A stretch of 56,578 nucleotides of DNA from positions 1 through 56,578 of the IMG/VR virus record IMGVR_UViG_3300030012_003637. One strand, given 5' to 3'. Below, one piece after another: positions 14,595 to 21,974 of this stretch. The notes beneath the pieces are model-generated. The model was not told where the DNA came from and searched no databases. It saw only the letters and a list, made by a program, of their open reading frames with translations. The position numbers and the translations under genes are program-made. Position 1 is the stretch's first letter; the number at the start of each line of letters is the position of its first letter. The DNA is from a virus.

Positions 14595-15836
14595 ATGAAA
14601 AAACTATTATTAATTATTGTAGCTTTATTAGTAGCAGTACCTACTTTAGCACAAGAAGAAAAGAAAAAGAAAAACTTTTTTAAAGAATTTTATAATGACT
14701 TCTTTAAATATGCTACTGTATATGGAGCTGGAGACTATAGAGCACCATACGAATCATCAGATAAAAAATATTTAATTAGACAGCCTGAAGGAGCTGGCCT
14801 ATATGATGTTCCAATCGTAGAAGACGTAACTGAGTATTTCCCTTCAGATTACAGAATCGGTATAGGTATCAGAAAATTAGGTAGATTTGCTTATGAAAGA
14901 AAGCCTGGTAACTTTTGGACTGGTGATCAAAATTTAGAAAGACAAAATGCTCTAATAGCTCCTACTTCAGCTGTCAAAGGTTGGGAGTATTTATTCCATT
15001 TTGAAAAAGAAAGACGTAGAGGAGAAGAATGGGAAAACCAAAGATACTTTTTAAGACATACAGGTAAGTACCATGTAGCTAAAGTAGAATCAAGATACCA
15101 AGGAGCATACGATTTTAATTATAATGCTGCTGACGTAAGAGCAAGATTACCGATTGGAAAGAAATTCTCAATATCAGCAGGTGCTGCATATAGAACTCAC
15201 GAAAGAGTTTATGGTGTTAATCCATATGAAATTTGGGTTAGTGCTTTAAATGATGATGGTTCACAACAACATTACTGGTATGAATTAGCTTACGAATATG
15301 GATTTACAGATGCATATTACCAAACAACTATACAAAACCCAGTAACTGGACAACAACAAAATATAGGAGGATATTTTTGGTATAATCCAGATGGTATAAT
15401 TGTAGCGTCTTCAGATCCACAATTTAGAGATGGTCCTTATAAGAGATTAATTTCATTATATAATCAAGAAGTATTAGGAGAAACAGGAACATTCGGTTTA
15501 GTAAGTCCTGTAGTTGGATTTGATTTCTATCATTATAAATCTAATTTCTGGGCTCACTTATACGGCTCAGCATTTTTACCTTACCATAAGTATGTAAAAG
15601 GTGATAAAGATGATTTCGGTAGAGTACCTTTATCCTACTTATATAGAAACGATTGGGATCAATATGGTTTAGCTGATGCAGCAGAAGGAGAACAATGGTG
15701 GGATTATCAAGCTGGAGCAAATATTGGTTGGAAATTAAGTAAATCAATAGGAATATTTGCAGAAGGTGAATATACAAGAATGTGGGATTCAGAATTCTTT
15801 ATTACAACATTTGGAATAAATTATACATTTAGATAA
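14595..15836 (+). CDS. Exported outer-membrane beta-barrel-like protein
   Basis: 413 aa. The signal peptide MKKLLLIIVALLVAVPTLAQ ends at a signal peptidase I site. The mature part is rich in aromatic residues and alternating strands (GIGIRKLGRFAYERK, YHVAKVESRYQG, SAGAAYRTHERVYG) and ends in ITTFGINYTFR, the C-terminal Phe/Arg strand typical of outer-membrane barrels recognised by BamA. A phage-encoded outer-membrane protein could block superinfection, modify a receptor or help lysis. It is flanked by small membrane proteins. Confidence 0.7.
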   Translation: MKKLLLIIVALLVAVPTLAQEEKKKKNFFKEFYNDFFKYATVYGAGDYRAPYESSDKKYLIRQPEGAGLYDVPIVEDVTEYFPSDYRIGIGIRKLGRFAYERKPGNFWTGDQNLERQNALIAPTSAVKGWEYLFHFEKERRRGEEWENQRYFLRHTGKYHVAKVESRYQGAYDFNYNAADVRARLPIGKKFSISAGAAYRTHERVYGVNPYEIWVSALNDDGSQQHYWYELAYEYGFTDAYYQTTIQNPVTGQQQNIGGYFWYNPDGIIVASSDPQFRDGPYKRLISLYNQEVLGETGTFGLVSPVVGFDFYHYKSNFWAHLYGSAFLPYHKYVKGDKDDFGRVPLSYLYRNDWDQYGLADAAEGEQWWDYQAGANIGWKLSKSIGIFAEGEYTRMWDSEFFITTFGINYTFR

Positions 15837-15838
15837 AA

Positions 15839-16120
15839 ATGGCAAAACAATTAGGTGAAGATACTAAAGTTACATTAGATCTCAAAACATTAGGGATGAT
15901 AGCTACAGGAATAGCTGCTTTAGTAGGTATGTGGTTTGCATTACAAGCTGATATAGCTGAAGCAAAAGAATTACCTGCACCCGTGATAGATAGAGTCGAA
16001 TATGATCTTAAAGATGAATTAATTCGACAAACAATAATGGACACTCAAGATGACGTCGATAAAATTTTAGAAGAATTAGAAAAAATCGATGAACGTTTAT
16101 ATGAGTTACAAAAACAATAG
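15839..16120 (+). CDS. Membrane-anchored coiled-coil protein
   Basis: 93 aa. One membrane helix (about residues 17-36, GMIATGIAALVGMWFALQAD) is followed by an acidic coiled coil with heptads ending DERLYELQKQ. The topology resembles inner-membrane spanins and tail-associated phage membrane proteins. It begins 2 bp after the barrel gene and sits 6 bp before the next gene. Confidence 0.55.
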   Translation: MAKQLGEDTKVTLDLKTLGMIATGIAALVGMWFALQADIAEAKELPAPVIDRVEYDLKDELIRQTIMDTQDDVDKILEELEKIDERLYELQKQ

Positions 16121-16126
16121 ATAAAA

Positions 16127-16534
16127 ATGAGTAAAGAAGCATTGAAAGAGGAAATTTTAGCAAAAATAGAAATAGATAAAATCCATGCTAAAAGTACAGC
16201 AAAGGAAATAGCATCCAGACATTTAGGTAAACATGGTATAAACTATATTACTATATTAGTTATTATTGGTGTAATTAGCTCTCAATTTTTAGAAGGAGGA
16301 GCATTAACAGCAGTTATTGGTTTAGTATCAACTGCAGCTATGGCTTTGATAGGTATATTACAACATATCGTAGGAGCTAAAGAAAAAGAAGAAAAACCAG
16401 AATTAGAAATAATTAAAAGTTTAATCAAGGAACTTTCTGATAAAGAGGATGACCCAATGCAAGTAGATGTAACTGATACAGACGTTACAGTAACTAAAGG
16501 CGAGAGCAAAGTAACTGCAAGCAAAAAGAAATAA
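16127..16534 (+). CDS. Membrane protein with two helices, holin-like alternative
   Basis: 135 aa. Two adjoining transmembrane helices (about residues 42-58 and 61-84) are flanked by a basic N-terminal part and an acidic, Thr/Lys-rich C-terminal tail. It may be a holin or a structural membrane protein. Linked to the next gene by a 1-bp gap. Confidence 0.5.
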   Translation: MSKEALKEEILAKIEIDKIHAKSTAKEIASRHLGKHGINYITILVIIGVISSQFLEGGALTAVIGLVSTAAMALIGILQHIVGAKEKEEKPELEIIKSLIKELSDKEDDPMQVDVTDTDVTVTKGESKVTASKKK

Positions 16535-16535
16535 T

Positions 16536-16937
16536 ATGAAAAAATTTATTTTCATAGTTTTACTCTACTTACCTTTACTATCTTTTTCACAAGAATATAT
16601 TGACGATAGTAATTTCGATGATAAAATTAACGAACAATCAGCTTTTGGAGATGATGAAAGTTCTATAGTAGTAATAGAATTTTGGGCTAAATTTAACGAA
16701 GCCAATGCGTTTGCTGATTGGGATAAAGTAGAAGGAGTAAAATACTATAGAGTAGATATTGCTAAAGCTCCAGGAGCTAAAAAAGAATATAGAGTCAGAA
16801 TGGCTCCAACTATAATAATATTCAAAGACGGAATTAATGAAGAGTCTTTTAAAGCAGGATTAGATTTAGAATGTCCTGTTACATTAGATGAGTTAACAGA
16901 AGCGATTGAAGAGGTCAAAACAGCAAATCAATTTTAA
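16536..16937 (+). CDS. Exported thioredoxin-fold protein without CxxC
   Basis: 133 aa. The signal peptide ends LLSFSQ, typical of flavobacteria. The mature part has the thioredoxin strand VVVIEFWAKF, but the usual CxxC site is replaced by FNEANAF, so no redox activity is expected. The cis-Pro element RMAPTIIIFKDG is kept. It may act in the periplasm as a binding or chaperone-like module. It is one of several exported phage proteins in this block. Confidence 0.68.
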   Translation: MKKFIFIVLLYLPLLSFSQEYIDDSNFDDKINEQSAFGDDESSIVVIEFWAKFNEANAFADWDKVEGVKYYRVDIAKAPGAKKEYRVRMAPTIIIFKDGINEESFKAGLDLECPVTLDELTEAIEEVKTANQF

Positions 16938-16946
16938 TTAAAAACA

Positions 16947-17504
16947 ATGAAAAAATTAGTATTATTTTTGGCAATGGTTTTACTAATCAGTTGTACAAAA
17001 GAAGAAGAAGTATTAACGCCAGTATTCGAAATATCTTTAGATGGTCAATCATTTGATCCTTATGAAAGATATGCTAAAGTAGAAACCTTTGGAGGAGAAA
17101 AATGGGTTGATAATAAACTAAAAAAGATTTTTATCTTGTATCTTCAAATAGATGATGGAGAACCAAGATTAGACAAACAACACTTCTCATTATATTGCTT
17201 AGATTCAGATGCAAATGATGATGGTGAATTATTAGACGTAGGTACTTATACTTGGGAAAGCCCAGATGGTAAATATGCTGGAGTTGAAATACCAGGCGAT
17301 CTAGAGTATATTGTTTGGAATGAAGTAATAGTACAAGATGCAGGTCAATTAGGAGGAGCTCATTCAGGGTTAATATGTTTAACTGCTGAAGGAGAATTTT
17401 ATAATCCTTATATTCAAAGAACAATGACTGTATCAATGAAACTTGAAAACTTCCCAATTGGATTAGATATTGATGCTACTCCTTATGGATACTTACTAAA
17501 TTAA
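16947..17504 (+). CDS. Predicted lipoprotein
   Basis: 185 aa. The N-terminus MKKLVLFLAMVLLISCTKEEE is a type II signal peptide with a lipobox (LISC) and the acidic residues after Cys that Bacteroidota use for surface export of lipoproteins. The mature part looks beta-rich. No named domain. It may sit on the host surface and affect phage adsorption, by analogy with other phage lipoproteins. Confidence 0.62.
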   Translation: MKKLVLFLAMVLLISCTKEEEVLTPVFEISLDGQSFDPYERYAKVETFGGEKWVDNKLKKIFILYLQIDDGEPRLDKQHFSLYCLDSDANDDGELLDVGTYTWESPDGKYAGVEIPGDLEYIVWNEVIVQDAGQLGGAHSGLICLTAEGEFYNPYIQRTMTVSMKLENFPIGLDIDATPYGYLLN

Positions 17505-17521
17505 AAGATAAATAAATAGTT

Positions 17522-17728
17522 ATGATGCCTTTGCCTTGTCCCTCATGTGGACAGCCTTTGGGGTTAAAGTTAGACTTTCTAGCTGTAAATCCTGCTGTAC
17601 AATGTCCACACTGTTATGCAGTATTAAAATTTAATGTAGATAAAGAATCTACTACTAAAATGCAAAAAGGGTTGAATGAAATTGAAAAGCTTAAAAAAAA
17701 GTATGAGGGCATAGCAAAGTTTAGCTGA
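17522..17728 (+). CDS. Small zinc-ribbon protein
   Basis: 68 aa. PCPSCGQPL and CPHCYAVL give a four-Cys Zn ribbon, followed by a Lys-rich helix. No catalytic motif. It precedes the DUF2589-like pair and may belong with it, although a class B motif lies between. Confidence 0.6.
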   Translation: MMPLPCPSCGQPLGLKLDFLAVNPAVQCPHCYAVLKFNVDKESTTKMQKGLNEIEKLKKKYEGIAKFS

Positions 17729-17735
17729 ATTATTT

Positions 17736-17748
17736 CTATTTATAATTG
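17736..17748 (+). promoter_or_regulatory. Candidate late promoter motif (class B)
   Basis: CTATTTATAATTG, about 70 nt before the DUF2589-like gene. The leader between contains a 7-bp hairpin ATGCAGA/TCTGCAT (17751-17757 with 17770-17776, 12-nt loop) without a T run. Confidence 0.4.
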
Positions 17749-17817
17749 TTATGCAGAATGGTTATGCGCTCTGCATGAAATTAAATTTATTCATTAACTT
17801 TTTAACTTAATTTTAAA

Positions 17818-18411
17818 ATGGCAGATTCTATCGCAAAAGATTTCGTAGGTTTACCGATTGAAGATCTAATAGTACAACCGATGGTTGGAATGGCAAAAGG
17901 TCAAGCGAAACTAAACAAAGTAACATGGGACTATATTAGTGAAGTAGCTTTTATCACAGAAAATGGTAAAACAGTTGCTAGATCATTAGATGTAGAACTA
18001 AACAGAATTGCTGTAGACGGAGCAACAGGAGAACAAAAACCTGAAGTAGTTCACAGTAGAATTCCAATGTTACCATTAGTACCACTTCCTTCTTTAGCTA
18101 TAACTAAAGCTGATATTGACTTTACTATGGAAGTAAAAACTCAATCTCAGAGTTCAGACACAACTAAAGCAAGTGCTGGTAGCACAATAACTGCAGGGTA
18201 TAAAGGTTGGGGCTTCAACTCTCAAGTAACAGTTACAGGTAATGTATCTACTACTAAAGAGAATACAAGAAGTACAGATAACTCAGCAAAATATACTGTA
18301 AATGTTACTGCAACTCAATTACCACCTACTGAAGGTATGCTTAAATTGTCAGATTACTTAACCAAAATGATGGAACCAACTAATATTCCTTTACCAAAGG
18401 ATAATAACTAA
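17818..18411 (+). CDS. DUF2589 family protein
   Basis: 197 aa. The order of segments fits DUF2589: FVGLPIEDLIVQPMVGMAKGQ at the N-terminus, a central strand region (IPMLPLVPLPSLAI), then IDFTMEVKTQSQS. The C-terminal part is Ser/Thr-rich and beta-like. DUF2589 is found in many bacteria, has no known function and often occurs in pairs. Here a second, shorter relative follows at 18469 under its own promoter. Confidence 0.75.
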   Translation: MADSIAKDFVGLPIEDLIVQPMVGMAKGQAKLNKVTWDYISEVAFITENGKTVARSLDVELNRIAVDGATGEQKPEVVHSRIPMLPLVPLPSLAITKADIDFTMEVKTQSQSSDTTKASAGSTITAGYKGWGFNSQVTVTGNVSTTKENTRSTDNSAKYTVNVTATQLPPTEGMLKLSDYLTKMMEPTNIPLPKDNN

Positions 18412-18418
18412 TAAAATA

Positions 18419-18448
18419 GTTGGACTTTAATATAATTTTTATTATATT
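18419..18448 (+). promoter_or_regulatory. Promoter P6 (TTG-N20-TATATT)
   Basis: TTG 18420-18422, TATATT 18443-18448, spacer 20 nt, 20 nt before the next ATG. The leader has AAAAAAAGGTTTCCGTAA. Confidence 0.75.
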
Positions 18449-18468
18449 ATAAAAAAAGGTTTCCGTAA

Positions 18469-18951
18469 ATGGCAAAATTACAAATTGAAGAGCTAGTTAG
18501 CGGTCTTTTAGAGGCCGCTATCGTAGCTAAACAGATAAGCGAGAGGCAGCATATCAACGCCTTAGCAAATTATTTCGATGAAAAAGGTCAACCTATTACT
18601 ACTACGGTACAGATAGGAGACAAAACAATAACCGTACCTTTCTATAGTATTGCAGATCATTCTTCAATTGGATTGGATGAGATGGAAATAGAATTTGATG
18701 CTAGATTAGGTTTTAATACGACAGAAGGTCCTTCTAAACTTAAGCAAGCATTACTTGGTAAGTATAAAGGTAAAAAGAAATATAAAAATTTAGTTAAGAA
18801 TATCGAAGTTGATCATGCTCACAATCCTAATAATATAGCTTGTGCAAAGATAAAAGTTAAATTTAAAAAAGATGATACTCCGGAAGCAGTATCGAGAATC
18901 GTAGATGGTTTTACATCTATTATGGATGAACCACGAACTACTAAAAAATAA
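18469..18951 (+). CDS. DUF2589-related protein
   Basis: 160 aa. ELVSGLLEAAIVAKQISE at the N-terminus and LDEMEIEFDARL in the middle parallel the helix and strand elements of DUF2589. The C-terminal half is basic and ends in a strand (ACAKIKVKFKK) and a helix. With the 17818 gene it forms a pair like those found in bacterial genomes. No enzyme motif is visible. Confidence 0.6.
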   Translation: MAKLQIEELVSGLLEAAIVAKQISERQHINALANYFDEKGQPITTTVQIGDKTITVPFYSIADHSSIGLDEMEIEFDARLGFNTTEGPSKLKQALLGKYKGKKKYKNLVKNIEVDHAHNPNNIACAKIKVKFKKDDTPEAVSRIVDGFTSIMDEPRTTKK

Positions 18952-18953
18952 TT

Positions 18954-19556
18954 ATGAGCTTTACTAGAGAACAAATACAAACTGCAGTTCAATCTAAAGG
19001 ACATAAGTTCTTTGAAAACGGCGATTACAACGTTAATATAGTAGGAGTAAGAAACTCAGCTACTGATAACAAAGTAACTAATAAATTTGATGATTGGATG
19101 ACAATCTCATATAAAGTAAACGGTGAATGGAACTTTCACTGCTATGACTGTACTACCGATCCAGGTAAGTACTGGGTAGATAATCTTCTTAATCCTGATG
19201 GAGTTGCAATAGTAGTCCCAGGGCAGTATAGAGGATCTCATCAAATAGGATTACATCAAGGTAAGTATGAAGCTTTGAGACAAATGAAACCTATCAAAGT
19301 TTGGAGAGACGATAATGAAGATAATGTATATGATCACATTGCAGATGATATACAAGAAGGTATTTTTGGAATTAATATACACAAAGCAGGATCAAGAGTA
19401 GAAGGATCTACTCAAATAGATAAATGGTCAGCTGGATGTCAAGTTTTTTCTAAAGAATCTGATTTTAATGAGTTTATGGATGTAATGTATAAAGCAAGAA
19501 ATACATGGAGTAACTCATTTACTTACACTTTAATAGAATCTAAAGACATAGTCTAA
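18954..19556 (+). CDS. L,D-transpeptidase-like (YkuD-type) protein, possible endolysin
   Basis: 200 aa without a signal peptide. GINIHKAG followed after about 14 residues by SAGCQVFS matches the His and Cys catalytic pattern of YkuD-fold L,D-transpeptidases (H-x-n-S-x-GC). A QIGLHQGKYEALRQ segment precedes it. It probably acts on peptidoglycan, either as lysin or as a cell-wall modifying enzyme. It is followed by two spanin-like genes, which supports a lysis cassette. The fold call is by motif only. Confidence 0.62.
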   Translation: MSFTREQIQTAVQSKGHKFFENGDYNVNIVGVRNSATDNKVTNKFDDWMTISYKVNGEWNFHCYDCTTDPGKYWVDNLLNPDGVAIVVPGQYRGSHQIGLHQGKYEALRQMKPIKVWRDDNEDNVYDHIADDIQEGIFGINIHKAGSRVEGSTQIDKWSAGCQVFSKESDFNEFMDVMYKARNTWSNSFTYTLIESKDIV

Positions 19557-19557
19557 G

Positions 19558-19944
19558 ATGAAAAATAATAATATACGAACCTATTTACTATGGGCTATAC
19601 TCGGTATATTTGTCGGGTATATGATTTTTGGTAGAAACCAAATTAAAGTTGATATCAAAAAATACGAAGCTCAAATACAAGCTTTAAACATAGTTATTGA
19701 TTCAGCAAGAACAAAAAATAAAGAATTAGAAAAAGAAGTCGCAGATTTTCAATTAGTGATTTCCGAAGCTAATAGTAAGATTAATAATCTTAATGATAAA
19801 ATTTTTATAATTAAAAAGCAAACAGATGAAAAGATTAGTGCTATTAATAGTCTTAATAATGATGAACTTTACCAGTTTTTCGCAGACAGATACAGACAGT
19901 ACCTCGATTCGATTGGAAGTCCCAATAGCGAAACTAGTAATTAA
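19558..19944 (+). CDS. Inner-membrane spanin-like protein (Rz-like)
   Basis: 128 aa. A membrane helix (about residues 8-25) is followed by a long coiled coil in the periplasmic part. This is the i-spanin layout. The last 119 bp overlap, in a different frame, the start of the next gene, as in Rz/Rz1 pairs. Spanins fuse inner and outer membranes in the last step of lysis. Sequence identity to known Rz cannot be shown by eye. Confidence 0.55.
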   Translation: MKNNNIRTYLLWAILGIFVGYMIFGRNQIKVDIKKYEAQIQALNIVIDSARTKNKELEKEVADFQLVISEANSKINNLNDKIFIIKKQTDEKISAINSLNNDELYQFFADRYRQYLDSIGSPNSETSN

Positions 19945-20236
19945 GGATCTTATTAACGGTGATGCAGCTAAAGAAGAACTAATAGTATTAGATACTATTA
20001 TACATCATAAAGATATTCAGTTAAACGTTAAAGATACTATCATTTTAAATCTTAATCAACAGATAGATAACTTTAATAAGATTATTTCTACTAAAGATAA
20101 ACAAAGAACAATACAGGAAAACTTACAAAAAGATCTTGAAAAGGCATTAAAACAAGCTAAGAGAAGAGAGTTTTTATATAAAGTTGGTACTATTGCAGGA
20201 GGTGTAATGACAGTTCTGTACTTAACCAATAAGTAA
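19826..20236 (+). CDS. Exported coiled-coil protein, possible spanin partner
   Basis: 136 aa. The signal peptide ends NFTSFSQ. There is a long coiled coil with repeated hydrophobic heptads and a C-terminal hydrophobic segment (VGTIAGGVMTVLYL). There is no lipobox Cys, so it is not a classical Rz1 lipoprotein. Its ATG lies inside the previous gene. Overlap, coiled coil and neighbours suggest a spanin pair of a different type, or a tail or membrane protein. Confidence 0.5.
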   Translation: MKRLVLLIVLIMMNFTSFSQTDTDSTSIRLEVPIAKLVIKDLINGDAAKEELIVLDTIIHHKDIQLNVKDTIILNLNQQIDNFNKIISTKDKQRTIQENLQKDLEKALKQAKRREFLYKVGTIAGGVMTVLYLTNK

Positions 20237-20239
20237 AAA

Positions 20240-20253
20240 CTATTTATTTTAAA
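20240..20253 (+). promoter_or_regulatory. Candidate late promoter motif (class B)
   Basis: CTATTTATTTTAAA, 7 nt before ATG 20261, in the gap between two membrane-protein genes. Confidence 0.45.
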
Positions 20254-20260
20254 GTAAACT

Positions 20261-21331
20261 ATGCTAAAATCGATTAAAAAAGGTATGTTTCCTTTCCTGG
20301 TAGCGTTCTCAGCTCTATCAGTATCAGGATCTGCTGCTTTCTATTCTGTATTTGGATTAAGTAAATTATTTGCAGGAGCTAGCACAGAAGTAATAATAAT
20401 GGCTGGTTCATTAGAAGTAGCTAAATTAGTTACAGCTTCTCTCTTATATCAGTATTGGGATACAATTAATAAAGCCCTTAAGTATTATTTAAGTCTAGCA
20501 GTTATTATTCTAATATTAATTACTAGTATGGGCATTTACGGATTCTTATCTGCTGCATATCAAGAAACATTTCAAAAATTAACAGTAACTCAAAATAAAA
20601 TAGAATTTTTAGAAAATAAAGCAAATTTTTATGAAGAAGATATTTCAAGATTTGATCAAGAGCTTAAACAAATATTGGACAATATTAGTACTCTTTCTAA
20701 TGCCAAATCTAGATCGATCCAGGTCAAGGACACCAGTGTGGCTGGAGGCATTCGAAATACGATTTCCACGGTTGACTTACGTCTTGCACAAGATAGACTC
20801 AGAATTGAAGAAGATAACAGGAAAGATGTCTATTTGAAAAGAACCGTCGCTGCAGACAGTTTACAAAAATATAAATTAGAGATACTAGAATTACAGAACA
20901 ATGCCGATACAGTAGGAGAATTAGGTCCTCTACAGTATCTATCTGATTTAACTAACACTCCTATGAATAAAATTATTAATATATTATTATTAGTAATTAT
21001 ATTTGTATTTGATCCATTAGCAGTTTCATTAGTAATAGCAGCTAATTTTGCTTTTAATCAAGCATTCCCAAAAAAGAGAGAAAATTTATATGGTGAATTA
21101 GAACCTGATGAAGACTGGGATGATATTATACCTGAAGAAGATGAAGAGGATCTTACTGAATTACAAAAAACTTTGTTGATGGATTTAGAAGAAGATGAAA
21201 ATGAGACTCCGGAGGAGAGAAAAGCCGAGAGGGTTAAAGCCCCAACTCCGGTAAAGTCTCCTGAATACAAAGTAGGACATAAACCTAGTAATAAAAATAG
21301 AAATCAAGATCTAAAAAAAGACTATTTATAG
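20261..21331 (+). CDS. Multi-pass membrane protein with coiled coil
   Basis: 356 aa. N-terminal helices at about 10-30, 40-60 and 72-95, then a long periplasmic or cytoplasmic coiled coil (about 100-215), a further membrane region (about 235-265, LLLVIIFVFDPLAVSLVI) and an acidic C-terminal tail. Similar membrane proteins occur in marine T4-like phages (from memory), with unknown role. The membrane layout suggests a part in envelope remodelling. Confidence 0.6.
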   Translation: MLKSIKKGMFPFLVAFSALSVSGSAAFYSVFGLSKLFAGASTEVIIMAGSLEVAKLVTASLLYQYWDTINKALKYYLSLAVIILILITSMGIYGFLSAAYQETFQKLTVTQNKIEFLENKANFYEEDISRFDQELKQILDNISTLSNAKSRSIQVKDTSVAGGIRNTISTVDLRLAQDRLRIEEDNRKDVYLKRTVAADSLQKYKLEILELQNNADTVGELGPLQYLSDLTNTPMNKIINILLLVIIFVFDPLAVSLVIAANFAFNQAFPKKRENLYGELEPDEDWDDIIPEEDEEDLTELQKTLLMDLEEDENETPEERKAERVKAPTPVKSPEYKVGHKPSNKNRNQDLKKDYL

Positions 21332-21360
21332 TTGTTAATCTGAAGTATTTTTACTATATT
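21331..21360 (+). promoter_or_regulatory. Promoter P7 (TTG-N20-TATATT)
   Basis: TTG 21332-21334, TATATT 21355-21360, spacer 20 nt. ATG 21367 lies exactly at the predicted transcription start, so the mRNA is probably leaderless. A class B-like CTATTTATAG (21322-21331) abuts it. Confidence 0.78.
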
Positions 21361-21366
21361 GTATAT

Positions 21367-21609
21367 ATGAGAGAAAAATTGTTAAAAGCCTTATTAAGTA
21401 ATGCTCAAGGAGAACTTGATAAGCATGTCGCTAATATTGAAGTCTATTTAAATCAACCAGTAGGAGTCGGAGAACATATAGATGTTGTTGAGACTATTGA
21501 AAAAGAGCTAATCAAAGTAGCAGATTGTGATGCTAGGATTGAAATGCTATCGAAATTTTTCAACGAAACTCCTGAAGAAGAAGAAGAGGATTTTAATTTA
21601 GGATCTTAA
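21367..21609 (+). CDS. Unknown small acidic protein, likely leaderless
   Basis: 80 aa, mostly helical with a C-terminal run of Glu (EEEEEDF). No domain recognised. It leads a transcript with Nmad1 and the PD-(D/E)XK nuclease. Confidence 0.55.
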   Translation: MREKLLKALLSNAQGELDKHVANIEVYLNQPVGVGEHIDVVETIEKELIKVADCDARIEMLSKFFNETPEEEEEDFNLGS

Positions 21610-21631
21610 TCTAAATTAATTAAAAAGTTAT

Positions 21632-21973
21632 ATGAGTAAAAAAGCTATCGAAGTTTTAAAAGAAGAGTACCCTATTATTTACAACGCATACAAAGAGATA
21701 ATGGATGAGCAATTTGAATTATTTGCTAAGAAACATCTTGATTATGGTATGGGTAATGTATCAGCTGGAACTCAATTAGTCAATGAAGAAGAAAGAGAGT
21801 TTGCTATGACTGGTCTTTGGTATCGAATATCTGATAAAATTAACAGATGGAAGAATATGATACTTACTGGACGTAAAGCTCAAAATGAAACCTTAATTGA
21901 TACTTTCCAAGATATTACTAACTACGGAATAATATCCCAGTTAGTATTTAACGATAAATGGAAAAATAAATAA
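21632..21973 (+). CDS. Nucleotide modification associated domain 1 (DUF1599/Nmad1) protein
   Basis: 113 aa, the whole length is the domain: a helix with KKHLDYGMGN, then TGLWYRISDKINRW and NETLIDTFQDITNYGI. The pattern (acidic helix, R-x-x-D-K-x-x-R, ET-x-x-D-x-x-D-x-x-NY) is characteristic. The family is linked to phage base-modification systems. With QueF at 513 it hints at modified DNA or nucleotides. Confidence 0.84.
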   Translation: MSKKAIEVLKEEYPIIYNAYKEIMDEQFELFAKKHLDYGMGNVSAGTQLVNEEEREFAMTGLWYRISDKINRWKNMILTGRKAQNETLIDTFQDITNYGIISQLVFNDKWKNK

Positions 21974-21974
21974 T

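Noticed and set aside
17751-17776. ATGCAGA/TCTGCAT hairpin as a terminator
   Set aside because: No T run follows and the loop is 12 nt. More likely a leader element of the DUF2589 gene, or chance.
20631-20837. Alternative-frame ORF within the coiled-coil membrane protein gene
   Set aside because: Fully contained in the 356-aa gene and without motif or start context.
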